DNA of 64,000 bases from Eleusine coracana subsp. coracana (lineage: Eukaryota > Streptophyta > Magnoliopsida > Poales > Poaceae), in NCBI GenBank assembly GCA_032690845.1, contig CM064427.1:8629501-8693500 (forward strand), given 5' to 3'. This document shows, one piece after another, positions 1 through 9,751 of the stretch (its first letter is position 1; each line of letters starts with the position of its first letter). Under the pieces are notes generated by a model that was not told the DNA's origin, searched no databases, and saw only the letters and a program-made list of their open reading frames with translations. The translations under genes and the position numbers were made by a program.

Positions 1-2
1 TT

Positions 3-1139
3 GAGCACCACAAATACCCAAATCGAGTGTACAAGCTTCAGAAGGCTTTGTACGGGCTAAAGCAAGCACCTAGGACATGGTATGCTAGGCTTAAGACCTT
101 CTTGCTAGAGCGCGGGTATGTGATGTGTTGTGTTAACAAAATCTTGTTCACTCTAAAGCATGGCAATGACTTTCTAATGATTCAGATATACGTGGATGAT
201 ATCATCTTTAGTGGTTCCTCTCATGCTCTTGTGTCTAGATTTCAGGAAGCCATGGAAAGTGAATTTCAGATGTCGATGATGGGTGAGCTCACCTTCTTCC
301 TCGGACTTCAAATCAAGCAATGCAAGCAAGGTACCTTCATACATCAAGCCAAGTACATGAAGGACCTTCTGAAGAAGTTTGAGATGATCAATATGAAGCC
401 GTTGTCAACACCAATGTCCACTACAATGACACTTGACCCAGAAGAGTACTGTGAAGCCATGGACCAAAGGGAGTACAGGAGCATGATCGGCTCTCTCTTG
501 TACCTGACAGTGACAAGACCCGACATACACTTTGCGGTGTGTCTTTGTGCTCGCTTTCAAGCTTCTCTAAGGGTGACTCATCGCAAAGTTGTCAAGCGCA
601 TCTTTAGGTATCTCAAATACACTCTTGAGTTCGGTCTTTGGTACTCTACATCTTCATCTTTTGATCTTATCGGGTATTCGAATGCGGACTTTGTTGGGTG
701 TAGAAATGATAGGAAGAGCACTTCGGGGACTTGCCATTTCTTGCGTACCTCTTTGGTCTATTGGTCTTCTCGCAAGCAGTCAACTGTAGCCCAATCCACC
801 ATAGAAGACGAGTATGTTGCTGTCGCTAGCTGCTGTTCTCAAATCCAATGGATGCTTTCCACCATGAGAGACTATGGATTAGTGTTTAAGAGTGTTCCAC
901 TCATGTGTGATAACTCCAGTGTAATTTACTTAGCCAAAAACCCAATTCTCCATAGTAAGGTCAAACACATCGATGTGAGATTCCACTTCCTGAGAGACCA
1001 TGTTGAGAGAGGAGACATTGAGCTCAAATACATTGACACTAAATACCAATTGGCTGATATTCTCACCAAGCTCCTAGATGCTTTGAGATTTGCTTTTCTT
1101 CGGGGGGAGCTTCATGTTTGCCATAAACCAATTGGTTGA
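3..1139 (+). mobile_element. Ty1/copia retrotransposon pol fragment (reverse transcriptase and RNase H), truncated
   Basis: The frame is open from base 3, so the polyprotein begins outside the window. What remains is the C-terminal half of copia pol: an N-terminal piece of RT ending in YGLKQAPRTW, the RT catalytic motif YVDDIIF near residue 55 of the visible frame, FFLGLQIKQ, and the RNase H region with SNADFVGCRNDRKSTSG, an ED pair, and a late HIDVRFHFLRDHV motif. The stop is at 1137-1139. This order and spacing are standard for copia. No LTR, polypurine tract or upstream gag/integrase is visible, so the element is truncated on its 3' side close to 1210, where it meets a broken oxygenase exon. 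It cannot move by itself as seen here. Copia identity is very sure; the lineage is not determined. Confidence 0.93.
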
Positions 1140-1210
1140 TATTCTAGCCAAGCCCCTAGATGTTTCGAGATTTGCTTTTCTTCGGGGAGGGGGGGGCTTG
1201 GTGTTTGCCA
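1047..1210 (+). repeat. 82-bp tandem duplication at the end of the copia frame
   Basis: The stretch beginning CAATTGGCTGATATTCT at 1047 is repeated beginning CAATTGGTTGATATTCT at 1129, a period of 82 bases. It duplicates the last RNase H residues (ADILTKLLD..RFAFLRG, then VDILAKPLD..RFAFLRG). The second copy lies after the stop of the first frame. Confidence 0.8.
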
Positions 1211-1235
1211 CCAAGCTCCCCCCCCCCCCCCCACC
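1189..1235. repeat. G-run/C-run hairpin at copia-oxygenase junction
   Basis: A G-run followed by CTTGGTG is mirrored, after a 5-base loop, by CACCAAGCT and a long C-run. The arms pair almost perfectly. It sits exactly at the junction between the copia remnant and the oxygenase exon fragment, so it may mark the breakpoint repair. Confidence 0.6.
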
Positions 1236-1254
1236 CCCCACCCCCCGAAGCAGG

Positions 1255-1464
1255 GAGCAGGGAGCTAGTTGAAGGCCCGCATGCCGGCGAGCGCCCGTTC
1301 GGGGTAGTCGTCCGGGACGCCGAGGGCGCTGTGGTGGTTGACGAGGTGGAAGAAGCCCCAGCTGCGGGCGGCCTCCGCCGCGGCGGCGGCGGCGAGCGGC
1401 GTGGGGAGGGAGCAGTGCGGGACTCGTCGAAGGCTTTCACGAGCGCGGCGCGGTCGGACGCCAT
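1255..1464 (-). pseudogene. 2-oxoglutarate oxygenase exon 1 fragment with internal deletion
   Basis: Read on the minus strand, the sequence starts MASDRAALVKAFDESR as in the intact gene at 2928-4577, then jumps directly to LPTPLAAAAAAEAARSWGFF and stops being homologous after MRAFN. About 120 bp of exon 1 are missing and the deletion also shifts the frame. Everything downstream of residue about 105, including the iron-binding HxD, is gone, replaced by the hairpin and copia sequence. The DNA upstream of it, roughly 1465-1660, still resembles the flanks of the other family copies ('TAGCATCTACTTGA..GCATTTGGT'). This is a dead fourth member of the cluster. Confidence in the family assignment is high because the intact copies lie next to it. 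Confidence 0.88.
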
Positions 1465-2033
1465 TGCCGTTGATCTGTAGCCCTGAACTACGAGCCTCTC
1501 GAACACTGCTGAAGCTCCTAAGAGTCAAAGCTGCTCAGCAGATTCGTAGTACGACGATACTATCACCAAAAGTTTCCTAGCATCTACTTGAGCGCATTTG
1601 GTTTAAACTATTGTAGAGAAGCACGATTCCTAAAGACAGAACATTTTATTACCAGCAACATTAGTTAGCAGTTTAGCACACAGATAGGTAAGTCTCTCTC
1701 GATTATTCACTCTAGAATACAGCATTTACAGAGTAGCGGGGAAGCATTCAGAGTGGAATCCAAGTTTAGAGAAGAACAGAGGAATGCTTAGAGAAGAAGA
1801 AGATAAATGATGAATACGGTTCAATGATTAAATGTTTGCTGCCTTCATCCTTTTCAGCTCGACGCTTTATACCTGTGTGTGAGCCGTGTTGGCGCTTCAC
1901 TTGCTTCACAGCCTACTCCGGCCCTGCAAGGCTCACGTTCGGTTGCTTCGCGCGGGAGCCTCAGTTTCCCCCATGGGCCGGTGTCGCACCAGCAATAGTG
2001 CTAATTAACACACCACCAGATATAGGAGTATAG
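1465..2033. other. No gene; old family flank then unassigned sequence
   Basis: The first 200 bases resemble the sequence that lies between other copies of the oxygenase cluster. The rest (about 1660-2033) shows no coding frame or recognisable element. Confidence 0.5.
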
Positions 2034-2540
2034 ATGGCCAAACGGGCGGCCCGGCACGATTATTTTTGAGCCGGCATGGCACGTGGGTCTTTTTGGGCCG
2101 TACCTTGCCAGCCCACATGCCGAGCTGTCGGCCCATGAACCGGCACGTGTAGTCAATTTCATGCAGGCTGGTCTGTTAAGCCCATTAATATATAGCCTAT
2201 TAGTGATTTTTTAGCCCATTAATTATATAAGTGATGAAAAACAAGGAAAAAAGAGAGGCAAGGTGGGGGTTTAAACCTAAGACCTCTTGGAATCAAAGTT
2301 ACAAATTTACCACTAGACCACTCAATCCTTTTTAAGAAGGAATCAAATACAAAATGTATTTAAAAAATATTTCGGGCCATGCCCGTGCCACCCACCAGGC
2401 CGGACCTCCGGCCCAAACACGACATGGCGCCTCAGGTCATGCCGGCCCGGACACGAAATGATTCGGGCCGTATCATGCCTAGGCCGGAGCAAAAATATCG
2501 TGCTTCGGGTTAGTTCAATAGGCACGACCTATTTGGCCAT
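2034..2540. mobile_element. Non-autonomous TIR element (GGCC-rich ends), about 507 bp
   Basis: The left end reads ATGGCCAAACGGGCGG and the right end reads CCTATTTGGCCAT, so the outermost 9 bases are perfect inverted repeats with weaker pairing inward. Both flanks are rich in GGCCCGGCACG-like words, and the middle is AT-rich with no coding frame. Similar GGCC/CGGCACG-rich pieces occur near 36010-36227, 37266-37345 and 38285-38480, suggesting a family. I could not see a clean target-site duplication, so the superfamily is left open. The centre (about 2265-2325, minus strand) looks tRNA-like; see findings. Confidence 0.55.
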
Positions 2541-2559
2541 ACTTTCTTCATAAGAGAAT

Positions 2560-2648
2560 TTACGTAATCTTGTAAAAACTGAAATGGTCAATTAGAGCTT
2601 TGCTAGCAAGGTCTCGTTTACAGAAGGTCCTCAAAAACTCAGACATGA
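2560..2648 (-). pseudogene. Orphan exon-2 tail of 2-oxoglutarate oxygenase
   Basis: On the minus strand this reads MSEFLRTFCKRDLASKALIDHF and a few more residues to a stop, matching the last 25 or so residues of the intact family members. Homology ends abruptly at about 2648 on the 5' side. There is no exon 1 that could join it; the next one upstream belongs to the complete gene at 2928-4577. Confidence 0.8.
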
Positions 2649-2723
2649 CATAAAAAGTTAAAAACTCAAGTTCGTAAATTCTTTTGCTAGGCTTTTACCC
2701 TGTCTGAGTTTTTCTTTGACAGG

Positions 2724-2776
2724 GTATCATACTATTACTGTGTCTTTAGCTAGCCCACGCAGTAATTGTATGATAC
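2724..2776. repeat. 20-bp near-perfect inverted repeat (hairpin)
   Basis: GTATCATACTATTACTGTGT at 2724-2743 pairs with ACGCAGTAATTGTATGATAC at 2757-2776 with two mismatches and a 13-base loop. It lies between an orphan exon 2 tail and the 3' end of an oxygenase gene. Confidence 0.7.
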
Positions 2777-2927
2777 GGTTCAAAGATAAATTCTAGCATC
2801 TATAAGAGGCTTTAGGAAGAAATTATACAGAAAATGAAGAAGCATGACTGTATATGAGGTACAGCTCTCCTTACATTTCAACTTTACAAATGGTTACAGA
2901 AGTCTGAACTCTTTAGGGGTAAAAATT

Positions 2928-4577
2928 TTAGTCTTTGACATTGAAGTGATCAGTTAGAGCCTTGCTTGTAAGGTCTCTCCCAAAGAATGTCGCCAAAAAC
3001 TCAGACATAGTAAAATTCCTGTACTTTGGTGGGTTTTCCGAAGAAACCAGCTCTGGCAGTGGTCCATACAAAACTGAGTCCCCTTTCTTCCCAGGAGTGA
3101 AAAATATGGCGATTGAAACTCTTGCTTCCTCTTGCGCATTCATTATTACCCGATGCTCGACACTGTTGTACTTTTCGTTAGACATTATCTGGCTCAAAAG
3201 AGTATGATACAATACAGAAGTTAGATGTCACCATTTTGTTTAAAGGTGCTCTAGAAAACTTATTAAAGTCATATTCCCATCATTTTTTTATAACATGATT
3301 CCCACCGCTTTCTACCAATAACATTGAGAAAACATATGTTTACGACATCAATTAAAATTGGATTTCACACAACAAATGTGTGCATAAAGGTAACGACGTG
3401 TGCAGGTTCAACAACTATATAGACCATGTTATGGTACACAACACATCATGCATGGCTTCCATCCAGTCATACGAAAGGTCTCATCTCAAAAACGGATTGT
3501 ACATTTCTTGCTTTGGTAAAGGCTCAAAAGGAATCAGCACCCAACAGTGAAGCATTTGACAATTGGAACGCTAGTTTATAAATGATGTGATGTGAATTTA
3601 TACGCATAAAAACTTCCGCAATGCATGATTATATTTAGTTCTATATCAGAACTAGCAGAATCCTTCAATAAACCTTGAGTTTCATCTTACGGGTTGCAGT
3701 TGATTTAGTAATTTGCTTCCTGTAATTAACAGTCCGAACATACCTGCAAGAGGTCCCCGACATTGATCACCAGCGCGCCGGGCACAGGCTTCACATCCAC
3801 CCACTGGCTCTTCCCTTCCTCGTCGGTGTGCTTCACCTGCAAGCCACCCACACCATCCTGCGCAAGCACGGTGAGCACGCCAGGGTCCGTGTGGGCCACG
3901 ATGCCCAAGGTGCGTTCGGGCTCAGGGCACGCTGGGTAGTAGTGGCAGATCATCACTTTCCCCTCCAGGCACGACATCTCCTCCAGCGCCGGCGGCGCGA
4001 GCCCGAGCCCCTCGGAGAGGAGCCCCAGCACGGCGCGTCCAACAGCACTGGCGTGCGCGTCCCACTCCGGGACGTCGGCGAGGCAGGCGTGCGGCATCCG
4101 GACCGGGCCGGGCCCGGGCCGCTGGTTGGGCTCGAGCTCGACCCGGATCGAGTCACGCCAGCTCGCTGCCGGGGAGCGGTACAGATCCATGTTGGAGTAG
4201 TAGGAGACTCCGGTGGCCGTGTCGCGGCCGTAGTGGGCGGCGCGGTCGGCTGCTGGGAGCTCGTTGAAGGCGCGCACGGCGGCGAGCGCCCGATCGGGGT
4301 AGTCGTCCGGGACGGCGAGGGCGCGGTGGTGGTTGACGAGGTGGAAGAAGCCCCAGCTGCGGGCAGCCTCCGCCGCCGCGGCGGCGGCGATGGGCGTGGG
4401 GAGGGAGAGGTCAACGACTGGGATTGAGACTCCGGGCGGAGCGAGCGGTGCGGAGGCGTAGGGGTCCGGGTGGACGAAGAGATCAGGGACGGAGGAGATG
4501 CCGGACTCGACGAGGCCGCGCACGCCGGTGCGGGACTCGTCGAAGGCCTTCACGAGCACGGCGCGGTCGGACGCCAT
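2928..4577 (-). CDS. 2-oxoglutarate/Fe(II)-dependent dioxygenase, ACC oxidase homolog 1-like (cluster copy A)
   Basis: Two exons: 3744-4577 (278 codons from ATG at 4577) and 2928-3188 (86 codons plus stop), joined in phase 0 across a 555-bp intron with donor GTATGT and acceptor CAG; the join reads GDLLQ-IMSNEKY, a junction typical of the family. The product is 364 residues, the usual length. DIOX_N lies at about residues 48-170 (SIPVVDLSLP) and the 2OG-FeII-Oxy domain at about 205-315. Iron ligands H229-x-D231 and H290 and the 2-oxoglutarate-binding R301-V-S303 are all present. These soluble enzymes oxidise small molecules using O2 and 2-oxoglutarate; relatives include tomato E8 and maize BX6. 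They are not true ACC oxidases, and the substrate cannot be read from sequence. It appears intact. Confidence 0.92.
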
Positions 4578-4873
4578 GGCGATCGAGATGCAGCCTGCAG
4601 GTAAAACTGCTAAACTCTAGTCTAATCTGTTGGTAAGACTGTCTCTAGTACAAAAGCTCCGAAAAGTCGACCAAGGCTGCTAAGCTGATCAATGAAATGA
4701 CGATACAATCGCGAAACATTTTCTAGCATCCACTTGACTGCATTTGGTCAAAATTATACTAGTAACATAGCGAAGGCCGATTTCCACGAGACGGAACATT
4801 TTACTATCAGCAATTCAGCATCACCATCAGATACAAGTCTGAAGTTTCTCTCCAAGAGAATTTACATAACTTT

Positions 4874-5141
4874 TTACAATTTGAAATGGTCAATTAGAGC
4901 CTTGCTAAGTTGCTAGCAAGGTCTTGTTTAAATAAGGCTCCCAAAAACTCAGACATTGTAAAATTGATGTACTTGGTCTGGGTCGGGTTTTCTGAAGAAA
5001 CAAGATCAGATAATTGTCCCTAAAAAAATGAGTCCCCCTCTTCCCAGGATTGAAACAGATTGCAATTGAAGCTCTGGCTTGTTCACGTGTATTCATCAGC
5101 ACTTGATGCTCAACACTCGTGTATTTATCATTAGACATTAT
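4874..5141 (-). pseudogene. Orphan, frameshifted exon 2 of 2-oxoglutarate oxygenase
   Basis: The sequence after a usable acceptor (CAG at about 5142-5144) reads IMSNDKYTSVEHQVLMNTREQARASIAI, then NPGKRG. A small deletion in the run of G/C after GKRG shifts the frame and an in-frame stop follows; the remaining SSENP..FTMSEFLG..FKQDLAS motif is recovered only in another frame. It lies downstream (minus sense) of copy B and upstream of copy A without any exon 1 of its own. The final iron ligand His is kept, the RxS motif reads RAS. It is a duplicated 3' unit, since the adjoining 3' flank is also duplicated. Confidence 0.87.
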
Positions 5142-5760
5142 CTGACAAAAAAAAAATGGGATGCAGGAAAGAGTTATATGCATTGATTGCATTACAAAGC
5201 TTAATAAAGTCATATTTGCAACACTTAAATGGATGCAAAAACATGTTAGAGAATGACAGCAATTGTGTTTCAAACCAACAACAGAGCTGGGGACAATGAC
5301 AATGTTACAGCATGTGGCACACTAAGTAGTATGCATGGCGTCTAGACAAATCAAAGACTGCAGCTCTCTTTTGTACTTTCCATGATGAAGCTACACATGT
5401 TCAAAACTCTATATTCAAAGAATGTGAAAGCTTCAAAAATCCATCTCCGGTGAGTCCCCGAACCAGAAAACCCTCACCCCCTAACCCGAAAACTCTATAT
5501 TCAAAGAATGTCCAAGCTTGAAAGGTTGCCAGAGTTGGAGAAGGGAGGACACCACACCAATCTACCGTAACAGCCTCCAGAAATGCTCGAAGTGTGATAT
5601 AGCAATTCCAAAAAGTTTTGGCATCTAGAATCTATTTGATGCATTTGGTGGAAATCATAACAGAGAAGTATGATCTCCATGAAACAGAGTACTTTATTCA
5701 CAGTACCACAAGCTGATACAGGAGTCTGAACTTCCTCGCGGAGAGAATTTACATAATCTT
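5142..5760. repeat. Duplicated 3'-flank of the oxygenase units
   Basis: The block 5300-5420 (GGCGTCTAGACAAATCAAAGACTGCAGCTC) recurs near 6225-6290 and 10240-10300, and the block 5590-5770 (TAGAATCTATTTGATGCATTTGGT) recurs at about 4725-4880 and 9615-9770. The cluster therefore grew by copying intron, exon 2 and 3' flank together. No coding frame is seen outside the exons. Confidence 0.7.
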
Positions 5761-7625
5761 TTACAGTTTGAAATGATCAATTAGAGCCTTGCTGGCAAGG
5801 TCTCGTTTAAAAAAGGTTCCTAAAAACTCAGACATGGTAAAATTCCTGAATTTGGCCGGGTTTTCTGAAGAAACTAGCTCTGATAATGGTCCATAAAAAA
5901 TCGAGTCCCCTCTCTTCCCAGGATTGAAAAAGACTGCAATTGAAACTCTGGCTTCTTCACATGTATTCATTACCACCCGATGCTCAACACTAGTATACTT
6001 GTCATTAGACATTATCTGATAAAAAAGTGGGATACAGAACAGAAGTTAGACGCATTGATATAGCATTATAAAGCTGCTCTAGTAAGGTTCATAAAGTCTC
6101 ATTTCCAACATATAAGGTGGATGCAAAATATGCTAGCAAAATGACAGTAATTGTGTGTTGGGCCAACAACAGAATTGGGAAGAATGACGATGTCACATCA
6201 TGTCCCACACTGAATAACCTATGCAGGGCATCTAGACAAATCAAAGACTGCAGCTCTCTTGTACTTTCCATGATGAAGCTGAACATTTCAGAACTCTGTG
6301 CTTTGAAACACAAGAAGTTCTGTACCATTTCTTTGGTCAGGAACATAGAAACCCTTCCACGAGAAAAATGGAAACAATACTATGCAATTATGCATTCAAA
6401 CAAGCAAAGTAAACACTAGAGCTAATTAGTAAAAGCCAATTTAGCTTTGATTGCTTGGTCAAGGCAGCGTGTTTAATCGGATATGTTTCACTTCGCTTAA
6501 AGGTTAGTGCTAACCACTAAAAGGAGTTTCAGAATTTTGAACACTAGAGTTTCCAGGTGATTCGAAGTGAAACTATTACACTAAAATATTTAGAACACAA
6601 ACAGGTTCTCAGTGGTAAAGTCTCTCCTAAATCTGAACAGGCAGAACACTGACTGAAGTCACTGAACTCAGATTCCTTTTTGAAGAGAACACTACTGAAC
6701 ACAGATACTTCAGCATCACAAGCAGATACAGAAGCCAACATGGAATTGTAATCAGTAACTGATTATAGTATTATACCTGCAAGAGGTCTCCGACATTGAT
6801 CACAAGCGCGCCAGGCACAGGCTTCACATCCACCCACTGGCTCTTCCCTTCTTCATCAGTGTGCTTCACCTGCAGACCACCGATGGCGTCCTGGGCAAGA
6901 ACCGTGAGCACGCCGGGGTCTGTGTGCGCGACGAGGCCCATGGTCCGCTCGGGCTCGGGGCACGCAGGGTAATAGTGGCAGACCATCACCTTCCCCTCGA
7001 GGCAGGAGGTCTCCTCCAGAGCCGCCGGTGCGAGCCCGAGCCCTTCGGAGAGGAGCCCGAGCACGGCGCGCCCCACGGCGGTGGCGTGCGCCTCCCACTC
7101 GGGGATCTCGTCGCGGCAGACGGCCGGGATGCGGGCCGGGTCGGCCCGCTGGGGCCCGAACCCGATCTGGATGGTGTCACGCCAGCTCGCGGCGGGGGAG
7201 CGGAACAGGTCGACGTTGGAGGAGTAGGAGACCCCGCCGGCCACGGCGCGGCCGTAGTGCGCGGCGCGGTCGGCGGCTGGGAGCTCGTTGAAGGCGCGCA
7301 CGGCGGCGAGCGCCCGCGCGGGGTGGGCCTCTGGGACGCCGAGGACGTCGTGGTGGTTGATCAGGTGGAAGAATCCCCAGCGGCGGGCGGCCTCAGTCGC
7401 GGCGGCGGCGGCGATCGGCGCGGGGAGGGAGAGGTCGACGACGGGGATGTAGACGCCGGGCGGGGCGAGCGGCACGGAGGCGTAGGGGTTCGGGTGGACG
7501 AAGAGGTCGGGGACGGAGGAGGCGCCCGACTCGACGAGGCCGCGCACGCCGGTGCGGGACTCGTCGAAGGCCTTGAGGAGCGCCATGCGGTCGGATTGCG
7601 GCGCCGGCGGAGAGGGGGACGCCAT
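5761..7625 (-). CDS. 2-oxoglutarate/Fe(II)-dependent dioxygenase, ACC oxidase homolog 1-like (cluster copy B)
   Basis: Exon 1 is 6777-7625 (283 codons) and exon 2 is 5761-6015 (84 codons plus stop), with a 761-bp phase-0 intron (donor GTATAA, acceptor CAG). The product is 367 residues. I chose the ATG at 7625 (MASPSPPAPQ) because the family alignment begins there; the frame stays open upstream to 8042 but that part is not family-like. An ATG at residue 14 (MALLKAFDESRTG) matches the shorter start of copy A. DIOX_N and catalytic domains are complete: H234-x-D236, H295 and R306-V-S308. It is about equally like copies A and C and belongs to the same tandem array. Role: a soluble oxygenase of small-molecule metabolism; substrate unknown. 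Confidence 0.92.
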
Positions 7626-9751
7626 CGCTGCCGTTGGAGTTGGCGGTTGCGTGGGCCAGAAGAAGCTGGAGCTGTGGGTAAGGTACGTGAACCGTGGGCG
7701 CGGAGAATTCTTATCCTGTCGCCATCGTCCGTTTCGTCCTCCCCGTCCACCCGAGCACGCAATTGAGTACCGTCTCGACGGCGATGGCGAGTGGTGTTCG
7801 GCGATCGCGAAACGAGAGCACATGACTAGGATCGGGAAGACGGCGGGGGCTGCACCGTCGCGCGCCGGAGCGGGCGATGAGCCGCGTCGCTGAGGAAGGG
7901 AAAGGACCGATGGCCCTGGGCTCCGGTCCCGAGACTCGAAATGCCCGGCCGCGAGTTGTGACTTGTGAGTTGAGAACTTGAGACACTGTCCACAGGGCCC
8001 AGGACTCGCGACTCGCGACGGTGTATTTTTGATAAATAACATTACGGCAGCAGAATTTTAAGTCCTTGTTTCAGCGTCAATGTTATCATTTTCATCTTAT
8101 TAGAACTTTCATAATTTTTTGTATTCATAATTTCATCAAAATTAATGAAAAAAAGTAAATTACGATAATAATTTTAGAACAGAGAAAGTATGTCTCAACT
8201 AGATCATCCAAATGGAATGTCAACCACCTCAAGCTATAACTCATTTTCCTAGACTTCTCCACAAACTTATTTTGAGTCCGTTTGGATTTATTGTCGTTGC
8301 TTGCCTTGCTTAGCTGGGCAATAATAAATTTTATGTTTAGTTTCTTTGCTCATTGTCTCGATGCATGTGCCATCAAGCAATTTTCTTACAAGATTGAGAG
8401 GGCAGAAACGGCTCTCCGCCACTGACAAGACAAAGTGTTGCGAGTAAGGGTGCCTTTGGTGCAGCTTATCAGGCGCTTATGACTTAGCGCACGAACTGTA
8501 GCACAAAGCTATTTTTTCACAATTATGCCAAACGGGTATTTGCCGCTTATAACAATGACATGAAACAGCTCTCCGCCACTGGCAAGACATGCCTTACAGG
8601 GTGAGGCCAGTCGGCTAGGGATCAAAAGGACTCCTTGTCACTGTTACCATGTCACTGTTACTCGTAGTCCCTTTATTGGAATTGTCCCTGTGATTTCTTC
8701 GCACTACCATTAGCGAACCACTAGTATTTTACCCCATGGCTAATGCACTTCCTTAAACACCACGACTACCTATCCTCATAAAGCCTCAAAAACTCTCCAA
8801 CTCAACTAGAGGGAGCTCAACAAGGTTTTGGTGTTCCTGGTGGTCGATGGTGACTCAACTAGACAATCATAGTCTTGATCTCGTTGAGATGTCTCATCTT
8901 TGAAATCTTATGTCATTGGTTTCGATAAACTACTGGTGATTGATGTGATCAATAAGTGATTCAAGAATTTAAACCAAGCTACTCACAAGAGAAACAAAGC
9001 AAGCCCAATATATCTTAAAAGCCTAATCCAATGAAGCCCATTCTTGTTTACCAAACAACTTCTACTATAAGCCAAAGTGGAACCTCTCAAAAACAAAGTC
9101 TCATTCTTGTTTACCGAACAACTTCTCCTATATAAGCTAAAGTGGATTCAGAGGGTATGCCATATATGCCATGGTATACCCAGGATTTAGCAAATATTAA
9201 TATATATATATAATGTAGAATTTGTATTAAAAGAATAATTTGTTAACTAAAATCATAGAAACAATCATAACTCAACTGGTTTATAGCCATGATTAGTTCA
9301 AATACATAATCTTTATGAGTTCAATTTCTAGTATTAACATTTTTTCTAACAAACTTTTTACGGCATACACTAGGATACAAGTCTAGGTCCGAAGTGAAAC
9401 CTCTCAAAAACAAAGTCAAAGTGGAAGACTAGATAGAACAAAGAAAAAGAAACAAGGAAAAGCACAATACATGGAAGCGTACAATACATATATGATATAT
9501 AAATTATCAAGTATACTTTACCACTAAAGCTCCAAAAAGAATTCAACCAAAGGAGTTGGGATAGCAAGATAAGCGAAATTTTCTGCGCATGGCTGCTCAG
9601 CACATTGATAATATGACGATAGCATCTATTTGTTGCATTTTGTGAAAATTATAACAGGGAAGCACAATGACAAAGAGCACATGTTGTTATCAGCATCACA
9701 AGCAGATACAGAAGTCTGAACTTTCTTGCTGAATGAATTTGCATGACCTTT
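7626..9751. other. Intergenic, upstream of copy B and downstream of copy C
   Basis: The part next to copy B (7626-7990) is GC-rich promoter/5' UTR sequence; 7711-7843 has a second copy at 13068-13170. From 8040 to 9600 the DNA is AT-rich without coding frames. Two short direct repeats (CATTCTTGTTTACC.AACAACTTCT at about 9040 and 9100; CCTCTCAAAAACAAAGTC at about 9084, 9395) suggest old insertions, but no element can be delimited. Confidence 0.5.

Noticed and set aside
2262..2330. A functional tRNA gene
   Set aside because: Only A- and B-box-like words are present; no clover-leaf with an acceptor stem could be formed by eye.
7626..8042. Upstream in-frame extension of oxygenase copy B starting at 8042
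   Set aside because: The added residues have no similarity to the family, copies A and C start at the equivalent of 7625, and part of the DNA recurs at 13068-13170 without coding context.
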